DNA of 64,000 bases from Rudaea sp. 3F27F6 (GTDB lineage: Bacteria > Pseudomonadota > Gammaproteobacteria > Xanthomonadales > Rhodanobacteraceae): contig NZ_SCNG01000009.1 in NCBI RefSeq assembly GCF_005503555.1, forward strand, positions 82,038 to 146,037. The letters are read 5' to 3'. Positions 54,593 through 63,821 of the stretch are shown piece after piece. A model generated the notes under the pieces. The model worked only from the letters and a program-made list of their open reading frames with translations. It ran no database searches and was not told the DNA's origin. Position 1 is the first letter of the stretch, and every line of letters starts with the position of its first letter. A program made the position numbers and the translations under genes.

Positions 54593-55606
54593 TCAACGTG
54601 ATTTGGGCTCGGCAGTGGAATCGCGCTGTTGAACTCGATACGGGACCTGGACCTTTTTCCGTATGACGGGACTGCCGATGGAATTCAAAACATGCTCGAC
54701 CGCCAGGCGGCCCATTGCACGACAAGGCTGATGTGCGGTCGTCAGCTCAGGCGACATGAGCAGAGCGGCGGGGGTGTCGTCGAAACCGCAAACGGAAAGA
54801 TCGCCGGGCACGGATAGTTTTCGTTCATAGGCTTCGCGCACCGTAGCGCAGGCCATATCGTCGTTGCCCGCAAATATCGCCGTCGGCGCTTTGGGTAGGT
54901 CCAGCAACTGTTTGGCACCAGCTATGCCTGATGCAAAAGTGAAGTCCCCTTCCACGACAAGGCTTGCGTCGAAATCGATGCCGGCATCGTGCAAAGCATC
55001 GCGATATCCGTTCAGACGCCATGTGCGAGCGCCGTGCCCTTTGAGGCCCGTGATGTGACCTATGCGCCGATGTCCCAGTTCGACTAGGTGCCGTACGATT
55101 TCAGCCGCTGCTTTGCGCTCGTCGAATCCCACATCGAGACATGTCCGGCCCGATTTCGACGAGATTGTGGAATAGCGGATGTCCAACTGATCGAGACGTT
55201 GTAACAACTCGACGTTGTTTGCATGTGGCGGTACCAGGATCACGGCTTCGGGGCGATGCCGAGCGACAAAACCATCGATCGCGGCAACCGGATCGTCCGA
55301 AGACTCAAATGGATGAAGCACTGCGTGATAAGGAGTGTTTTTGCACGCCATGAGCACACCGACGATCAGCTCCATAATGTAGTTGGAGCCGGCAGTAGGA
55401 TTGTCGTAAAGCAGCGCGATGAGATACGAACGATTGCCGGCCAAGCTCCGCGCCGACGGGTTCGGTATGTAGTTGAGGGCACGGATCGAGGCTTCGATCC
55501 TCGCGCGCAGTTTGGGGCGAACGCTTGGTAGCCCGTTTAGGACTCGCGAGACGGTCTTGATGGATGCGCCCGCATGGGTCGCGACATCTTCAATTCTTGC
55601 CGGCAT
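54593..55606 (-). CDS. LacI-family transcriptional regulator
   Basis: A 337-residue protein with the LacI HTH (IEDVATHAGASIKTVSRVLNG) and hinge (NPSARSLAG), then a periplasmic-binding sugar domain (LIALLYDNPTAGSNYIMEL, GRTCLDVGFDERKAA, IFAGNDDMACA, VCGFDDTPAALLMSPELTT). This subgroup (SalR/BglR-like) commonly controls beta-glucoside and TonB-receptor loci in Xanthomonadales. It most likely represses the GH1-TonB-receptor-sugar-porter-GH13-GH128 genes in the absence of the inducing sugar. Confidence 0.93.
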   Translation of the reverse strand: MPARIEDVATHAGASIKTVSRVLNGLPSVRPKLRARIEASIRALNYIPNPSARSLAGNRSYLIALLYDNPTAGSNYIMELIVGVLMACKNTPYHAVLHPFESSDDPVAAIDGFVARHRPEAVILVPPHANNVELLQRLDQLDIRYSTISSKSGRTCLDVGFDERKAAAEIVRHLVELGHRRIGHITGLKGHGARTWRLNGYRDALHDAGIDFDASLVVEGDFTFASGIAGAKQLLDLPKAPTAIFAGNDDMACATVREAYERKLSVPGDLSVCGFDDTPAALLMSPELTTAHQPCRAMGRLAVEHVLNSIGSPVIRKKVQVPYRVQQRDSTAEPKSR

Positions 55607-55953
55607 GTCCCGGAGCCTGCGTAGGAATGCGACTCGCGCAAAAATTCATCGTCATTCTCCTGCTTGTTCGGCCGCATTGTTCTACGATATCCCGACGAAA
55701 CACCGCATCGGGGCACCTGAAAGGCGCGCATATGGCAGGTGCCGAGCGCAATAAGCTGCGACTCGCATGGTGAGACGAATTTCACACATTAATCGATTGC
55801 CAATTCTTTTACAGATACGTAAAAATGCAACCGAACCCTTCACCTTTGCCATCTTCTGGTTGGAATCTGTATGGAGTGCCACGCGCTGGCAGGATCGGGG
55901 GGCGGGTCGTTCCAGTGGTCGGGGGGGGCCGGCGGCGCTTCCATTGTGAATTT
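55607..55953. other. Divergent promoter region between LacI and ECF sigma genes
   Basis: A 347-bp region with an unusually G-rich stretch (runs of six to eight G at about 55899-55930) shortly before the sigma factor start. No gene is supported. Confidence 0.45.
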
Positions 55954-56490
55954 ATGACCGAGTCGCGACGCGATAGCGTGCCTTCAGGCCTCCCGGCTAC
56001 GCATACGCTGTTCAGCGAGATCTACGCCGATCTCCGCAAGCGTGCCAGCATACTGCTAGCGAGTAACCAAACCAGCTCACTCAATACGACCGGGCTGGTC
56101 CATGAGGCTTACCTGAAGTTCAGCAGCTCGCCCCAGTCCCCGAGCAGCGCCCTGCACTTCTTCAACATCGCGTCGGCTGCGATGCGCCAGATCATTGTCG
56201 ATCATGCACGCTATCTAAAAGCCAATAAGCGCAGTAGCGAAGCCATCGTCACCCTGGACGACAGCCTAGTCGAGGAAGGAGCTCTGGACGCCGTCCAGAC
56301 AATGCGGTTGAGCGACGCCCTCGAATCACTTCGCGCCAGCGATGCTCGTCTGGCGCAAATCGTCGATCTGCATTTCTTCGGCGGCCTCGGCTTTTCCGAG
56401 ATTGCCAAACTGTTCGAGGTATCGCTAAGCACGATCGAGCGCGAATGGCGCACCGCACGCGCTCTGCTCTACCGCGACATGACGGGGTAG
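55954..56490 (+). CDS. ECF RNA polymerase sigma factor (Sig-70_X6-like group)
   Basis: A 178-residue protein from ATG 55954. Region 2 (LFSEIYADLRKRASILL... to FFNIASAAMRQIIVDHAR) and region 4 (LAQIVDLHFFGGLGFSEIAKLFEVSLSTIEREWRTARALLYR, in blocks) are clear. The LVHEAYLKF block is characteristic of the ECF group encoded beside serine/threonine kinases. The kinase gene starts six bases after its stop. The kinase probably regulates the sigma factor directly or through a partner in place of a membrane anti-sigma factor. Confidence 0.9.
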   Translation: MTESRRDSVPSGLPATHTLFSEIYADLRKRASILLASNQTSSLNTTGLVHEAYLKFSSSPQSPSSALHFFNIASAAMRQIIVDHARYLKANKRSSEAIVTLDDSLVEEGALDAVQTMRLSDALESLRASDARLAQIVDLHFFGGLGFSEIAKLFEVSLSTIEREWRTARALLYRDMTG

Positions 56491-56495
56491 TTCTT

Positions 56496-59400
56496 TTGAA
56501 CCGCGACATCGCAGCCCTGCTGCACGAGGTACTCAGCCAGCCTGAGACCGCGCGCCAGGAGTGGATCAACACGACCTGTGCCGATGCGCCGCAGACCGCG
56601 GCAGAACTCCGCGAACTCCTGCGCCGCGATGCGCAACTCGGCGGCATTCTCGACCGTCCGCTCGGAACACTTGCCAGAAATCTGCAGCTTGAGGTCGATG
56701 ATCCGATCCAGGAACTGGTTGGCCGGCGCATCGGCCCCTACCGCCTCACTGCCCTGCTCGGCTCCGGCGGCATGGGCGTGGTCTACCTCGCCCAGCGTGC
56801 CGACGCGCCGTTCGAGCAGACCGTCGCCCTCAAGCTCGTGCGCAGCGAGAAACTCCACGGCGAAGCGCAGGCGCGTTTCGCGCGCGAACGCCGCATCCTC
56901 GCGCGTCTTTCCCATCCGCACATCGCCCGCCTGATCGACGGTGGCTTCGACGACCAAGGCCATCCCTGGCTCGCCATGGAGTACGTCGACGGCGAGCCGC
57001 TTATCCAATGGTGCAATGCGCGCAAACTCGGCATCGAGGAGCGCCTGCGCCTACTGCTCGATCTCTGCGCAGCGGTCGAATACGCGCACAGTCATTCCGT
57101 CGTCCACCGCGACATCAAGCCGAGCAACGTCCTCGTCGATCGCAGCGGCACCGTCAAGCTGTTCGACTTCGGCATCGCCAAGCAGCTCGACGAGGAACAC
57201 TCGGAGACCTTCGCCACCGAAACGCGCGCGCGCCTGCTCACACCCGCCTATGCTGCCCCCGAGCAGATCCGTAGCGACAAGGCGACCACGGCGACCGACG
57301 TGCATGCACTCGGCCTGCTGCTCTACGAACTGCTCTGCGGACGCCGCGCCTACGGCAGTCATGGTGGCGCTCAATTCGACCTGTTAAGCGAGATTCTCGA
57401 ACGCGACGCGCCGGCAATGGGCGCTCGGCTGCATTCCGCCGAACCTCCTGCCGCGGCCGACATCGCCGCCGAGCGCGGCCTCAACGAGCGCGCCTTGCAG
57501 CGCGTGCTGCGCGGCGATCTGCAGGCCATCGTCGCCAAGGCGCTGCGCAAGGAGCCGCAGTCACGCTACCGCACCGTCGCCGAGTTCGGCGACGATCTGC
57601 GCCGCTACCTCGACGGCGAACCGGTGCTCGCAGTGGAAGGCGCGCGCACTTACCGCCTGCGCAAATTCGTCGCCCAGCACCGCCTCCCCGTCGGCCTCGC
57701 CGCGGTCGCGTTCCTGTGTCTGCTCACGGCGCTGATCGGGATGACCTGGCTTGGCTACAAGCTGCGCTTGCAGGCCGAGCGTGCGGACCAGCAGTCACGC
57801 ACCGCCGTCGCAACGCGCGATTTTCTACTCGACCTGTTCAAGGCCGCCTCGCCTGAGCGCACGCTCGGTAAGGTTCCCGATGCGGTCGAACTCGTCGACA
57901 TCGGCGCGCGGCGTGCGGAAAACTGGCTCGATGCGCCGCCGGAACTGCAGGCGCAACTGCTCGGCACGCTCGGCAACGTCTACGTCAACCTGGGCGAATA
58001 CGACACTGCACTGACGATACTCGATAAGGCCCGTGGCATCGCTATGAAGACGTACGGCAGCGATGCTGTATCGACCATGCAGTTAGATCTGGACATTGCA
58101 AACGCAATCTATTTGAACCGGACGAATTCCGATCAGGCACGCACATTGCTGGAGCGCATCATCGCGGCGCAGCGGCGACTTCCGCCAGAGCAGCGCACTT
58201 TGCTCGTACGCGCTCTGCGAGCACTCGGCAGTCTAGAGTATCGGAGCGATCGCGACGAACAGGCCGAGGCACTATTGCGTGAAGCCCTCGGACTTGCGCG
58301 CGCACAGGGCGAAACCCGGCCGCGCGAACTCGTCGCCACCTTGGCGGCCCTAGCCGGGGTAATGGAGAAGCATGGACAACTCGTAAATGCAGAAATGTAC
58401 GTGCGCGAGGCTCTGACGATTGCGACCTCCATTCTGCCCTGGGACGATCCGGAGAGAGCCCTCCTGCAAGGGCAACTCGCCGACGATCTATCTGTGATGG
58501 GCAAAGTAGCCGAGGCGGAGAGTTTGCTGCGGGACAATGTCGAGAGACAGAAGCGCGTAGTTGGGGAAACGCATCCGCAATACATTGCTCAGTTGGGCGC
58601 ACTGGGCAGGGTGCTCCTGCTCGAGCAGAAACTTGAAGAGGCAGAACGGGTCCTTATGCGGGCTCTTGTACTCGGAGAACGCGCCGATAAGCAAAGTCAT
58701 GTGTTTGCATACAATCTGCAACTTTTGGCAAATCTGAAAAATCTGCAGTCCGAACCGCAGGATGCCTTGCCCTATGCCGAACATGCGCATGCGATCTTCG
58801 TAGCAAAGTACGGCGAAGACAATGCATACGCCTTCAGTGCGGCTGTGTCCTTGATAGATGTTCAACTGGACTACGGTGCGTATGCGCAAGCGGAAACTGA
58901 AGCGCGAAATATCCTCGTACGCGCCGAAAATTTGAACATACCGGCAGTGATCCCGCTTGCTTCGATTCGGCTCGGTCAAGCTCTTCGTAGGGTTGGTCGT
59001 CCGACGGAAGCAATACCTTTTCTACGTCGCGCTATCAACGATTTGAACGCGAGCAAGGGTGAGCGAAATTTTACTTCGCTTGCTGCTATCCTCGAGCTAT
59101 CGAAGGCCGAACGCGATGCCGGTCACCATGATTTGGCGCGCGAGCAGGCGAAAACGGTATTGGGATTCGCGCCTTCCAGCCTACCGACCGACGACAGTCG
59201 AGTGCTCCAGGCACACGCTGTGCTCGCACAACTGGACTATTTGCAGCAGCGCTGCAACGAGAGTGCCCTCGATGACCTAGAGGCGCTCAAGAAGCAGCTT
59301 GAACGCAAGACGCCAAATGCGCGCGTCGAAATCACCGGCACGGCATTGATGGCAGGGTTGTGCAGGCGGCAAGTACAGGGCCACCCAATCGCGGCCTCTC

Positions 59401-59504
59401 AAGATGATTCGTCTATCCGCACCTACGCCCACGAAATTCTGCAAACCCCGACGGCCGATCCATTCTATCGAAAATTGGCGGCGCGAGAACTCGGTGCGAA
59501 TTAG
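56496..59504 (+). CDS. Transmembrane serine/threonine protein kinase with TPR domain
   Basis: A 1,002-residue protein. The start is probably TTG 56496 behind GGGGTAG; no ATG is well placed. A helical N-terminus precedes a Hanks-type kinase: GSGGMGVVYLAQ near 90, VALKLVRSEK, HRDIKPSNV near 204, DFGIAK near 223, AYAAPEQ and D-V-H-A-L-G-L-L-L-Y-E in region IX. One TM segment lies near 400-422. The C-terminal 550 residues form tetratricopeptide repeats (for example LLGTLGNVYVNLGEYDTALT). It forms a two-gene unit with the ECF sigma factor. The truncated homologue at 17620-18108 is a probable paralogue. Confidence 0.92.
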   Translation: MNRDIAALLHEVLSQPETARQEWINTTCADAPQTAAELRELLRRDAQLGGILDRPLGTLARNLQLEVDDPIQELVGRRIGPYRLTALLGSGGMGVVYLAQRADAPFEQTVALKLVRSEKLHGEAQARFARERRILARLSHPHIARLIDGGFDDQGHPWLAMEYVDGEPLIQWCNARKLGIEERLRLLLDLCAAVEYAHSHSVVHRDIKPSNVLVDRSGTVKLFDFGIAKQLDEEHSETFATETRARLLTPAYAAPEQIRSDKATTATDVHALGLLLYELLCGRRAYGSHGGAQFDLLSEILERDAPAMGARLHSAEPPAAADIAAERGLNERALQRVLRGDLQAIVAKALRKEPQSRYRTVAEFGDDLRRYLDGEPVLAVEGARTYRLRKFVAQHRLPVGLAAVAFLCLLTALIGMTWLGYKLRLQAERADQQSRTAVATRDFLLDLFKAASPERTLGKVPDAVELVDIGARRAENWLDAPPELQAQLLGTLGNVYVNLGEYDTALTILDKARGIAMKTYGSDAVSTMQLDLDIANAIYLNRTNSDQARTLLERIIAAQRRLPPEQRTLLVRALRALGSLEYRSDRDEQAEALLREALGLARAQGETRPRELVATLAALAGVMEKHGQLVNAEMYVREALTIATSILPWDDPERALLQGQLADDLSVMGKVAEAESLLRDNVERQKRVVGETHPQYIAQLGALGRVLLLEQKLEEAERVLMRALVLGERADKQSHVFAYNLQLLANLKNLQSEPQDALPYAEHAHAIFVAKYGEDNAYAFSAAVSLIDVQLDYGAYAQAETEARNILVRAENLNIPAVIPLASIRLGQALRRVGRPTEAIPFLRRAINDLNASKGERNFTSLAAILELSKAERDAGHHDLAREQAKTVLGFAPSSLPTDDSRVLQAHAVLAQLDYLQQRCNESALDDLEALKKQLERKTPNARVEITGTALMAGLCRRQVQGHPIAASQDDSSIRTYAHEILQTPTADPFYRKLAARELGAN

Positions 59505-59785
59505 GCCAGCCAGAGTGTTGACACTTTCAGGCGCCTCTTTTGTGAATCTAACGATTCATCTATGAGCGTGCTGCGATGTAGGCTAGACCGTCATTTTTGT
59601 GCGATCTCCTGCGCGGATTCTTCGGGGCTCGAATCTTCGGCTTTGATCTGTAAAAACTTTTTCTTGTAGACCGTCACTTTCTGTGTGATCTCCCGCAAGC
59701 CTTTTCGTTGGCTCAAAATTACCATCGGAAGGTAGGTCTTTCATTTAGACCGTCACTTTTAGCTTGATTTCCGAGGGAACCCCAG
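59505..59785. repeat. Three copies of a TAGACCGTCA repeat
   Basis: TAGACCGTCA followed by CTTT or TTTT and then a GATCTCC or GATTTCC word occurs at 59584, 59667 and 59746 (periods 83 and 79 bp). The third copy is next to the IS3 remnant, so these may be insertion-sequence end fragments. No gene is present. Confidence 0.5.
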
Positions 59786-60063
59786 TTGCCACTGACCGCA
59801 GCGGTGATTGAACTGGCGAGGCAGTACGGCAGGTACGGGTATCGTCGTATTCGTCCGGAGTATCGACATCACGTCTGGAGCTGGGGCTTTGTCATGGAGC
59901 CCACGCATGATGGGCGAGTACTGAAGATCCTGATGCTGATCGACGAGCACGGCCAGGCGTATCTAGCTCTGCCCCTTGCCCGGCAGATTCGCAGCAACGA
60001 TGTGATCGATGTGCTCACCGAAGCGATAGTCGAGCATGCTGTGCCCAGCTATCTGCGATCGGC
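59786..60063 (+). pseudogene. IS3-family transposase (OrfB) remnant with internal deletion
   Basis: The frame starts TTG with PLTAAVIELARQYGRYGYRRI, the conserved N-terminal block of IS3 OrfB. It jumps to RPEYRHHVWSW, losing about 60 residues, and continues with the first part of the DDE domain (VLKILMLIDEHGQAYLAL, the D being in IDEH, then VIDVLTEAIVEHAVPSYLRS). The second catalytic block (DNGPEF) is absent. It is inactive. Flanking repeats at 59584-59760 may belong to it. Confidence 0.75.
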
Positions 60064-60169
60064 AGGGCTCCATTTCAATCAGAGCCCTGCCATCGCCGGC
60101 TTCCCATCAAAAGATGGCCATTGTTCTTCGCGAGGCCTTGTAGCTGCTATCAACCCGTTTCGGCGCCGC

Positions 60170-62530
60170 TCATGGATGCACTCGGAATGCGTCCACGAGC
60201 ATATAGGTGCCACTCTGCTTCACTACTTTAATCGTATGATTCCCTGAAGACGTCCACGTTTGCGTATACAGAACTTGTTGTGCCAAGCGCGTGCTGTTGC
60301 TGGCATTGACGGTTTGCACTAGCGCGCCATCGATGTACACGGCGATCAGGCCTTCATCGGAATACTTTTCGCTAATGAAGTCGATGCCGCTGCCGGTGAA
60401 CGCATAAGTAGCGGAAGCGCCATTGGTTGTCGTGTAGTGAATGTCTTTGTCGTAGTCGCCCGTGCTGCGATTGCTGCTGTAGCTAAACGCGGGCGAATAC
60501 TGAATTTGACTGTATGTATCGTTGACAATCGTTGAATCGACGGTTTGAGTAGTCCAACTTGACTGCCCGTTCGTGGCGTTCCTGATCGTCTCGGTTACAG
60601 TGTACGCACCAGCTTTCGCGTAAGCATGAACAGGGCTGACCTCAGTCGAGGTGGTGCCGTCACCGAAGGTCCAGGTACGCGAACCGATTGTGTCGCCTGA
60701 AGCAGCGGTACTCGCGTCCGTGAACGTAGCCGTCAGGCCACTTAAGGCGGAAGTAAATTTCGCTGTGGGCGTGTCTGCACTGCTAGGGGCGGGTACCGCC
60801 AACAAGGTTACGTCATCCAACAAAAATGTAGTTTTTAGCGAAGTATTTTCTGTGCCTACAAATTTGATGACCACAGTTTGGCCGATGTAGGCCGAGAGAT
60901 CGTGTGCATAGGGAACGTACTTCGAATTTGCATCCAGGTTCGAGTACGTCGCCAATGTTTTTAGCAGATTGCCCGAGCCATCGTATACCCCCACGGTCAG
61001 AGTGTCGTTTGCATCTGTCGTAGTCGTCTCGTCGGTGGTGATATGGAGGTAGTACTGTAGCGTTGCAGTGGTCACTGTCAACGTGCTGATCGTTTGAGTA
61101 CCCGACGAGGTATTGGCCGTGTTGGCAATGCTCGCCGGGATCGCTACGCTCTGCGAGAGCTTGTCCGTATAGGCCGCCCCATAACCGTTGAGCTTGGCAA
61201 AGCCGTTGCTCGCCGTGCTCGCATACGCCTCCGTGACTCCCGTAAAGCCCGAACAGCCTCCCGAGCAATCCACCGAACCGTTCGCATTCGTGCTCGATCC
61301 TGCCCAAGGCGACAATTTCGATTCAAAGCTCGGATTGTCGAGCAACTGCCCGAGAGACTGCGTGAACTGAATGTAAGGCGCCGCTCCGCCATTGGCTACG
61401 CAGGGAAATAGAATCAGATTGTTGGTTTCTCCCGTCGAACCCGAAATGACACAGCCTGGGCTATTTTGCGTTCCATCATTTACTTGCAGTTTCACCGTAA
61501 TCGATGATCCGTTGTTAAACGAAGCTACCGATCCGCCGGCATTGCCTACCACATTGAACTCCGACTGTTTCCACGTGGCGCCGATATTCAGAGTCCTACC
61601 ACTTTGACTGACCGCTTTAGCGGTCGTGCCATAAGTAAAAGTGACCGTGTCATTCCCGCTTGTCGAAGCTGAGCCCGACAATTTCACGAGCGCCAGCTTG
61701 TTGCCAGGAACATTGGTTGCGGAAACTCCAGGGCTATTTTTTGCGCAGCCATAGTTGGTGTTATCGGCGGCAACAAATCCTGCCGGGCAGCCCACCGAGT
61801 GGTAATCCGTGTACGAAAGAAATATCCAATTTTGGATAAACGCTTGGGCACCGGTTACACCCGTATTAAACCCAGCTTGGGTGGTGCCATAGTCCGTCGC
61901 GTATATGAACTGCTCCCAAGTTTTACAGCCTGAAGGATATCCGAGGCTGGAGCAAAACGAACTTGAAGCCGGGCTGCTATTGGTATTGATCTGCATGGTG
62001 TAACCAGCACCGCCTGGCCCAAAATCGACAGGATTTATGATTGCCCCGGAGGTATCCGCTTCCGAAGTAACGCCTATGACAGATGGAAAACTTCCCGTGG
62101 CGGAAGTCGTTGTACCAGAGGTGGCTGCAGCATAATCTTGCCCATCGCCGACATACTCCGGTGCAGCGCCGCCGCTTCCTGCAGGGGAGCTATCCGCAGC
62201 CGCGTTGCCGAAGCTTATCCCACGTGGACCATTGGGCGAGGTTGTCGAGTTGTTCCCATAAGTGGGAGATCGATACGTGGGCACAGGTAGACACTGTTCC
62301 CGCTCCCAAACCAAATTGGGATAATTGGCATGAAAGCATCCTTCTTCGATGGGTGGAAACGCCTTGAGATTTTCGTGCCAGGCTTGCAGTGCTTCAGAAG
62401 TGGGGTTGGCCACAATCCCGTGATAAACCTCCACCGCGACAGCGGGTGACAGTGCAAACAAACCGATTGAACCGGCGGCACACGCAACGGCGAGCAGGGA
62501 ACGCTCGCCGGTTTTTGCATTCGACTTCAT
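60170..62530 (-). CDS. Large secreted multidomain protein with PKD and carbohydrate-binding-like domains
   Basis: A 786-residue protein with a signal peptide (AVACAAGSIGLFALSPAVA). Residues about 33-390 are homologous to the 372-residue protein at 43075. After the shared block GGAAPYIQFTQS it continues with a jelly-roll domain (LLDNPSFESKLSPW to FLLDDVTLLAVP), a PKD domain (TPTAKFTSALSGLTATF, then WTFGDGTTS and VHAYAKAGAYTVTETI) and a C-terminal beta-sandwich (YSQIQYSPAFSYSS to MLVDAFRV) like a carbohydrate-binding module. It is probably a surface or secreted glycan-binding protein. The function of the shared domain is unknown. Confidence 0.82.
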   Translation of the reverse strand: MKSNAKTGERSLLAVACAAGSIGLFALSPAVAVEVYHGIVANPTSEALQAWHENLKAFPPIEEGCFHANYPNLVWEREQCLPVPTYRSPTYGNNSTTSPNGPRGISFGNAAADSSPAGSGGAAPEYVGDGQDYAAATSGTTTSATGSFPSVIGVTSEADTSGAIINPVDFGPGGAGYTMQINTNSSPASSSFCSSLGYPSGCKTWEQFIYATDYGTTQAGFNTGVTGAQAFIQNWIFLSYTDYHSVGCPAGFVAADNTNYGCAKNSPGVSATNVPGNKLALVKLSGSASTSGNDTVTFTYGTTAKAVSQSGRTLNIGATWKQSEFNVVGNAGGSVASFNNGSSITVKLQVNDGTQNSPGCVISGSTGETNNLILFPCVANGGAAPYIQFTQSLGQLLDNPSFESKLSPWAGSSTNANGSVDCSGGCSGFTGVTEAYASTASNGFAKLNGYGAAYTDKLSQSVAIPASIANTANTSSGTQTISTLTVTTATLQYYLHITTDETTTTDANDTLTVGVYDGSGNLLKTLATYSNLDANSKYVPYAHDLSAYIGQTVVIKFVGTENTSLKTTFLLDDVTLLAVPAPSSADTPTAKFTSALSGLTATFTDASTAASGDTIGSRTWTFGDGTTSTEVSPVHAYAKAGAYTVTETIRNATNGQSSWTTQTVDSTIVNDTYSQIQYSPAFSYSSNRSTGDYDKDIHYTTTNGASATYAFTGSGIDFISEKYSDEGLIAVYIDGALVQTVNASNSTRLAQQVLYTQTWTSSGNHTIKVVKQSGTYMLVDAFRVHP

Positions 62531-63117
62531 GCATCTCTCCTGGAGTTAAGCGCAATAGAACGCGCCGCGCTCCCCGCAGCACGCAGTAATCGCGGCATTT
62601 ACCTGCCCCGAAAGCAATCAACCCCAAAGCCACGTTGCGAGGCGCAAGGAACACTTCGCACAATTGAGTAAACAATCCGTAGCAACTATGAAGTACGCGA
62701 AACAATCGTGAAAACCTTCATGCGTAGCTTTGATTAGCCTCTACGATTTTCGTATCAGGACAGTTGTTAATGACGGAACCGCTCGCGCTGAAGCAAGTGG
62801 CTGTGATCTACACGGTATCGCACGAAGGCATAGCCAACGACAGGTCTGTCGGCCCTTGCATCAGCATTCCAGTGCGCAGACCTACGTTTCCTGCGAGGAT
62901 CCGCGAACAACTTTGCATTGGCGGATGCATATACCTATTCGCTGAAGTTATCGGCGTCAGCAGATGCTCCCGCGTGGTGAAGGATGGCCGGCAAGCAAAC
63001 AAACACCTGATCGATCAGTCGTGCTCCAAAGAATCTTTGTCGTTGCACAGCAGGTCATTTCGCTGCTGGAGCCCACTTCAATGTTAGATCGGCTTGGGCG
63101 ACGCAGTGGATTTGGCT
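62531..63117. other. Leader/promoter of the large secreted protein and noncoding DNA
   Basis: The 40 bp next to the start and the AAAACCTTCATG word at 62711-62722 are shared with the paralogue's upstream region. The rest of the segment has several short frames without support. Confidence 0.45.
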
Positions 63118-63231
63118 CCCTGACGGTCACCCCAAATATTCCGCACATGGCCACCTCAAATACTCCACGTCCGCTTTCGATAGAGCATTTTGAGTGGCCC
63201 GGGATGGGGCAATTTGGAGTGGCCGTCAGGG
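63118..63231. mobile_element. 114-bp MITE-like element with terminal inverted repeats and 8-bp target duplication
   Basis: The ends CCCTGACGGTCACCCCAAAT and the reverse complement of the right end match at 18 of 20 positions. The element is flanked by direct repeats ATTTGGCT at 63110-63117 and 63232-63239. Inside, the words GGCCACCTCAAAT and GGGCCACTCAAAAT repeat the end motif, as in IS21-family termini with multiple repeats. There is no coding capacity. It is probably an internally deleted IS21-like element mobilised in trans. Confidence 0.75.
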
Positions 63232-63239
63232 ATTTGGCT

Positions 63240-63821
63240 TGACCGGCGATCTCACACCGGAACCGCGAGGTATGTTTTTTCTGAGCCATACCAATGGTCG
63301 ATAACTGAACAGTGGCACCGCAAGACGAACCATGACGGTTTTTGTCTTGCTCTTCCGTACTTAGTATGGGGTACATGTGGCGGCAATTCCGCGCTCGACC
63401 CGCAGCTTTCTCCAGACGCTGCGGGTTTCTTTTTCTTCTCGAATGCAATAGATAAGTCCCCCTCTTCAAAGTCACCGGAGCCGCTTAAGCAACGCCTCGA
63501 GCCATTTGTCATCGCATTCGGCGACGAGCTCGGGACTTATGGCTGCGCCGAAAGCAGCGCCACGTCAACGGACGGGAAGTCTCGACTAGAAGGGCCCTCG
63601 CCCACATCCGACCCATTTTCGCAGCCGCGTCCACCATCGGATCGGAGAACCAAGTGCCAACGGTTGAGTGATATTGAGCTTGCATCAATCACCGAATGGA
63701 GAAGGCATGCAAAGCAGAGATATTGCGCACGAACTCGGTGCGAAGTGAAGAAAGTGCAACGCGGCTGCGGCTGGTTTTCAACGCAGCGCCTTACTTCAAC
63801 CGCGAGTTACCGCATCCCCGG
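63240..63821. other. Noncoding region with a hairpin
   Basis: No gene is supported between the MITE and the partial gene at the right edge. A plus-strand frame runs through much of it but has low-complexity, arginine- and serine-rich content without motifs. Confidence 0.4.
63398..63435 (+). terminator. Rho-independent terminator-like hairpin
   Basis: ACCCGCAGC pairs perfectly with GCTGCGGGT across an 11-base loop, followed by TTTCTTTTT. It points along the plus strand, but I see no gene or RNA upstream that it would terminate. It may belong to an unrecognised small RNA. Confidence 0.6.

Noticed and set aside
54586..54596. ACGTTCAACGT palindrome considered as LacI operator
   Set aside because: It lies at the 3' end of the lacI-type coding region, 600 bp from the expected promoter, and is short enough to be chance.
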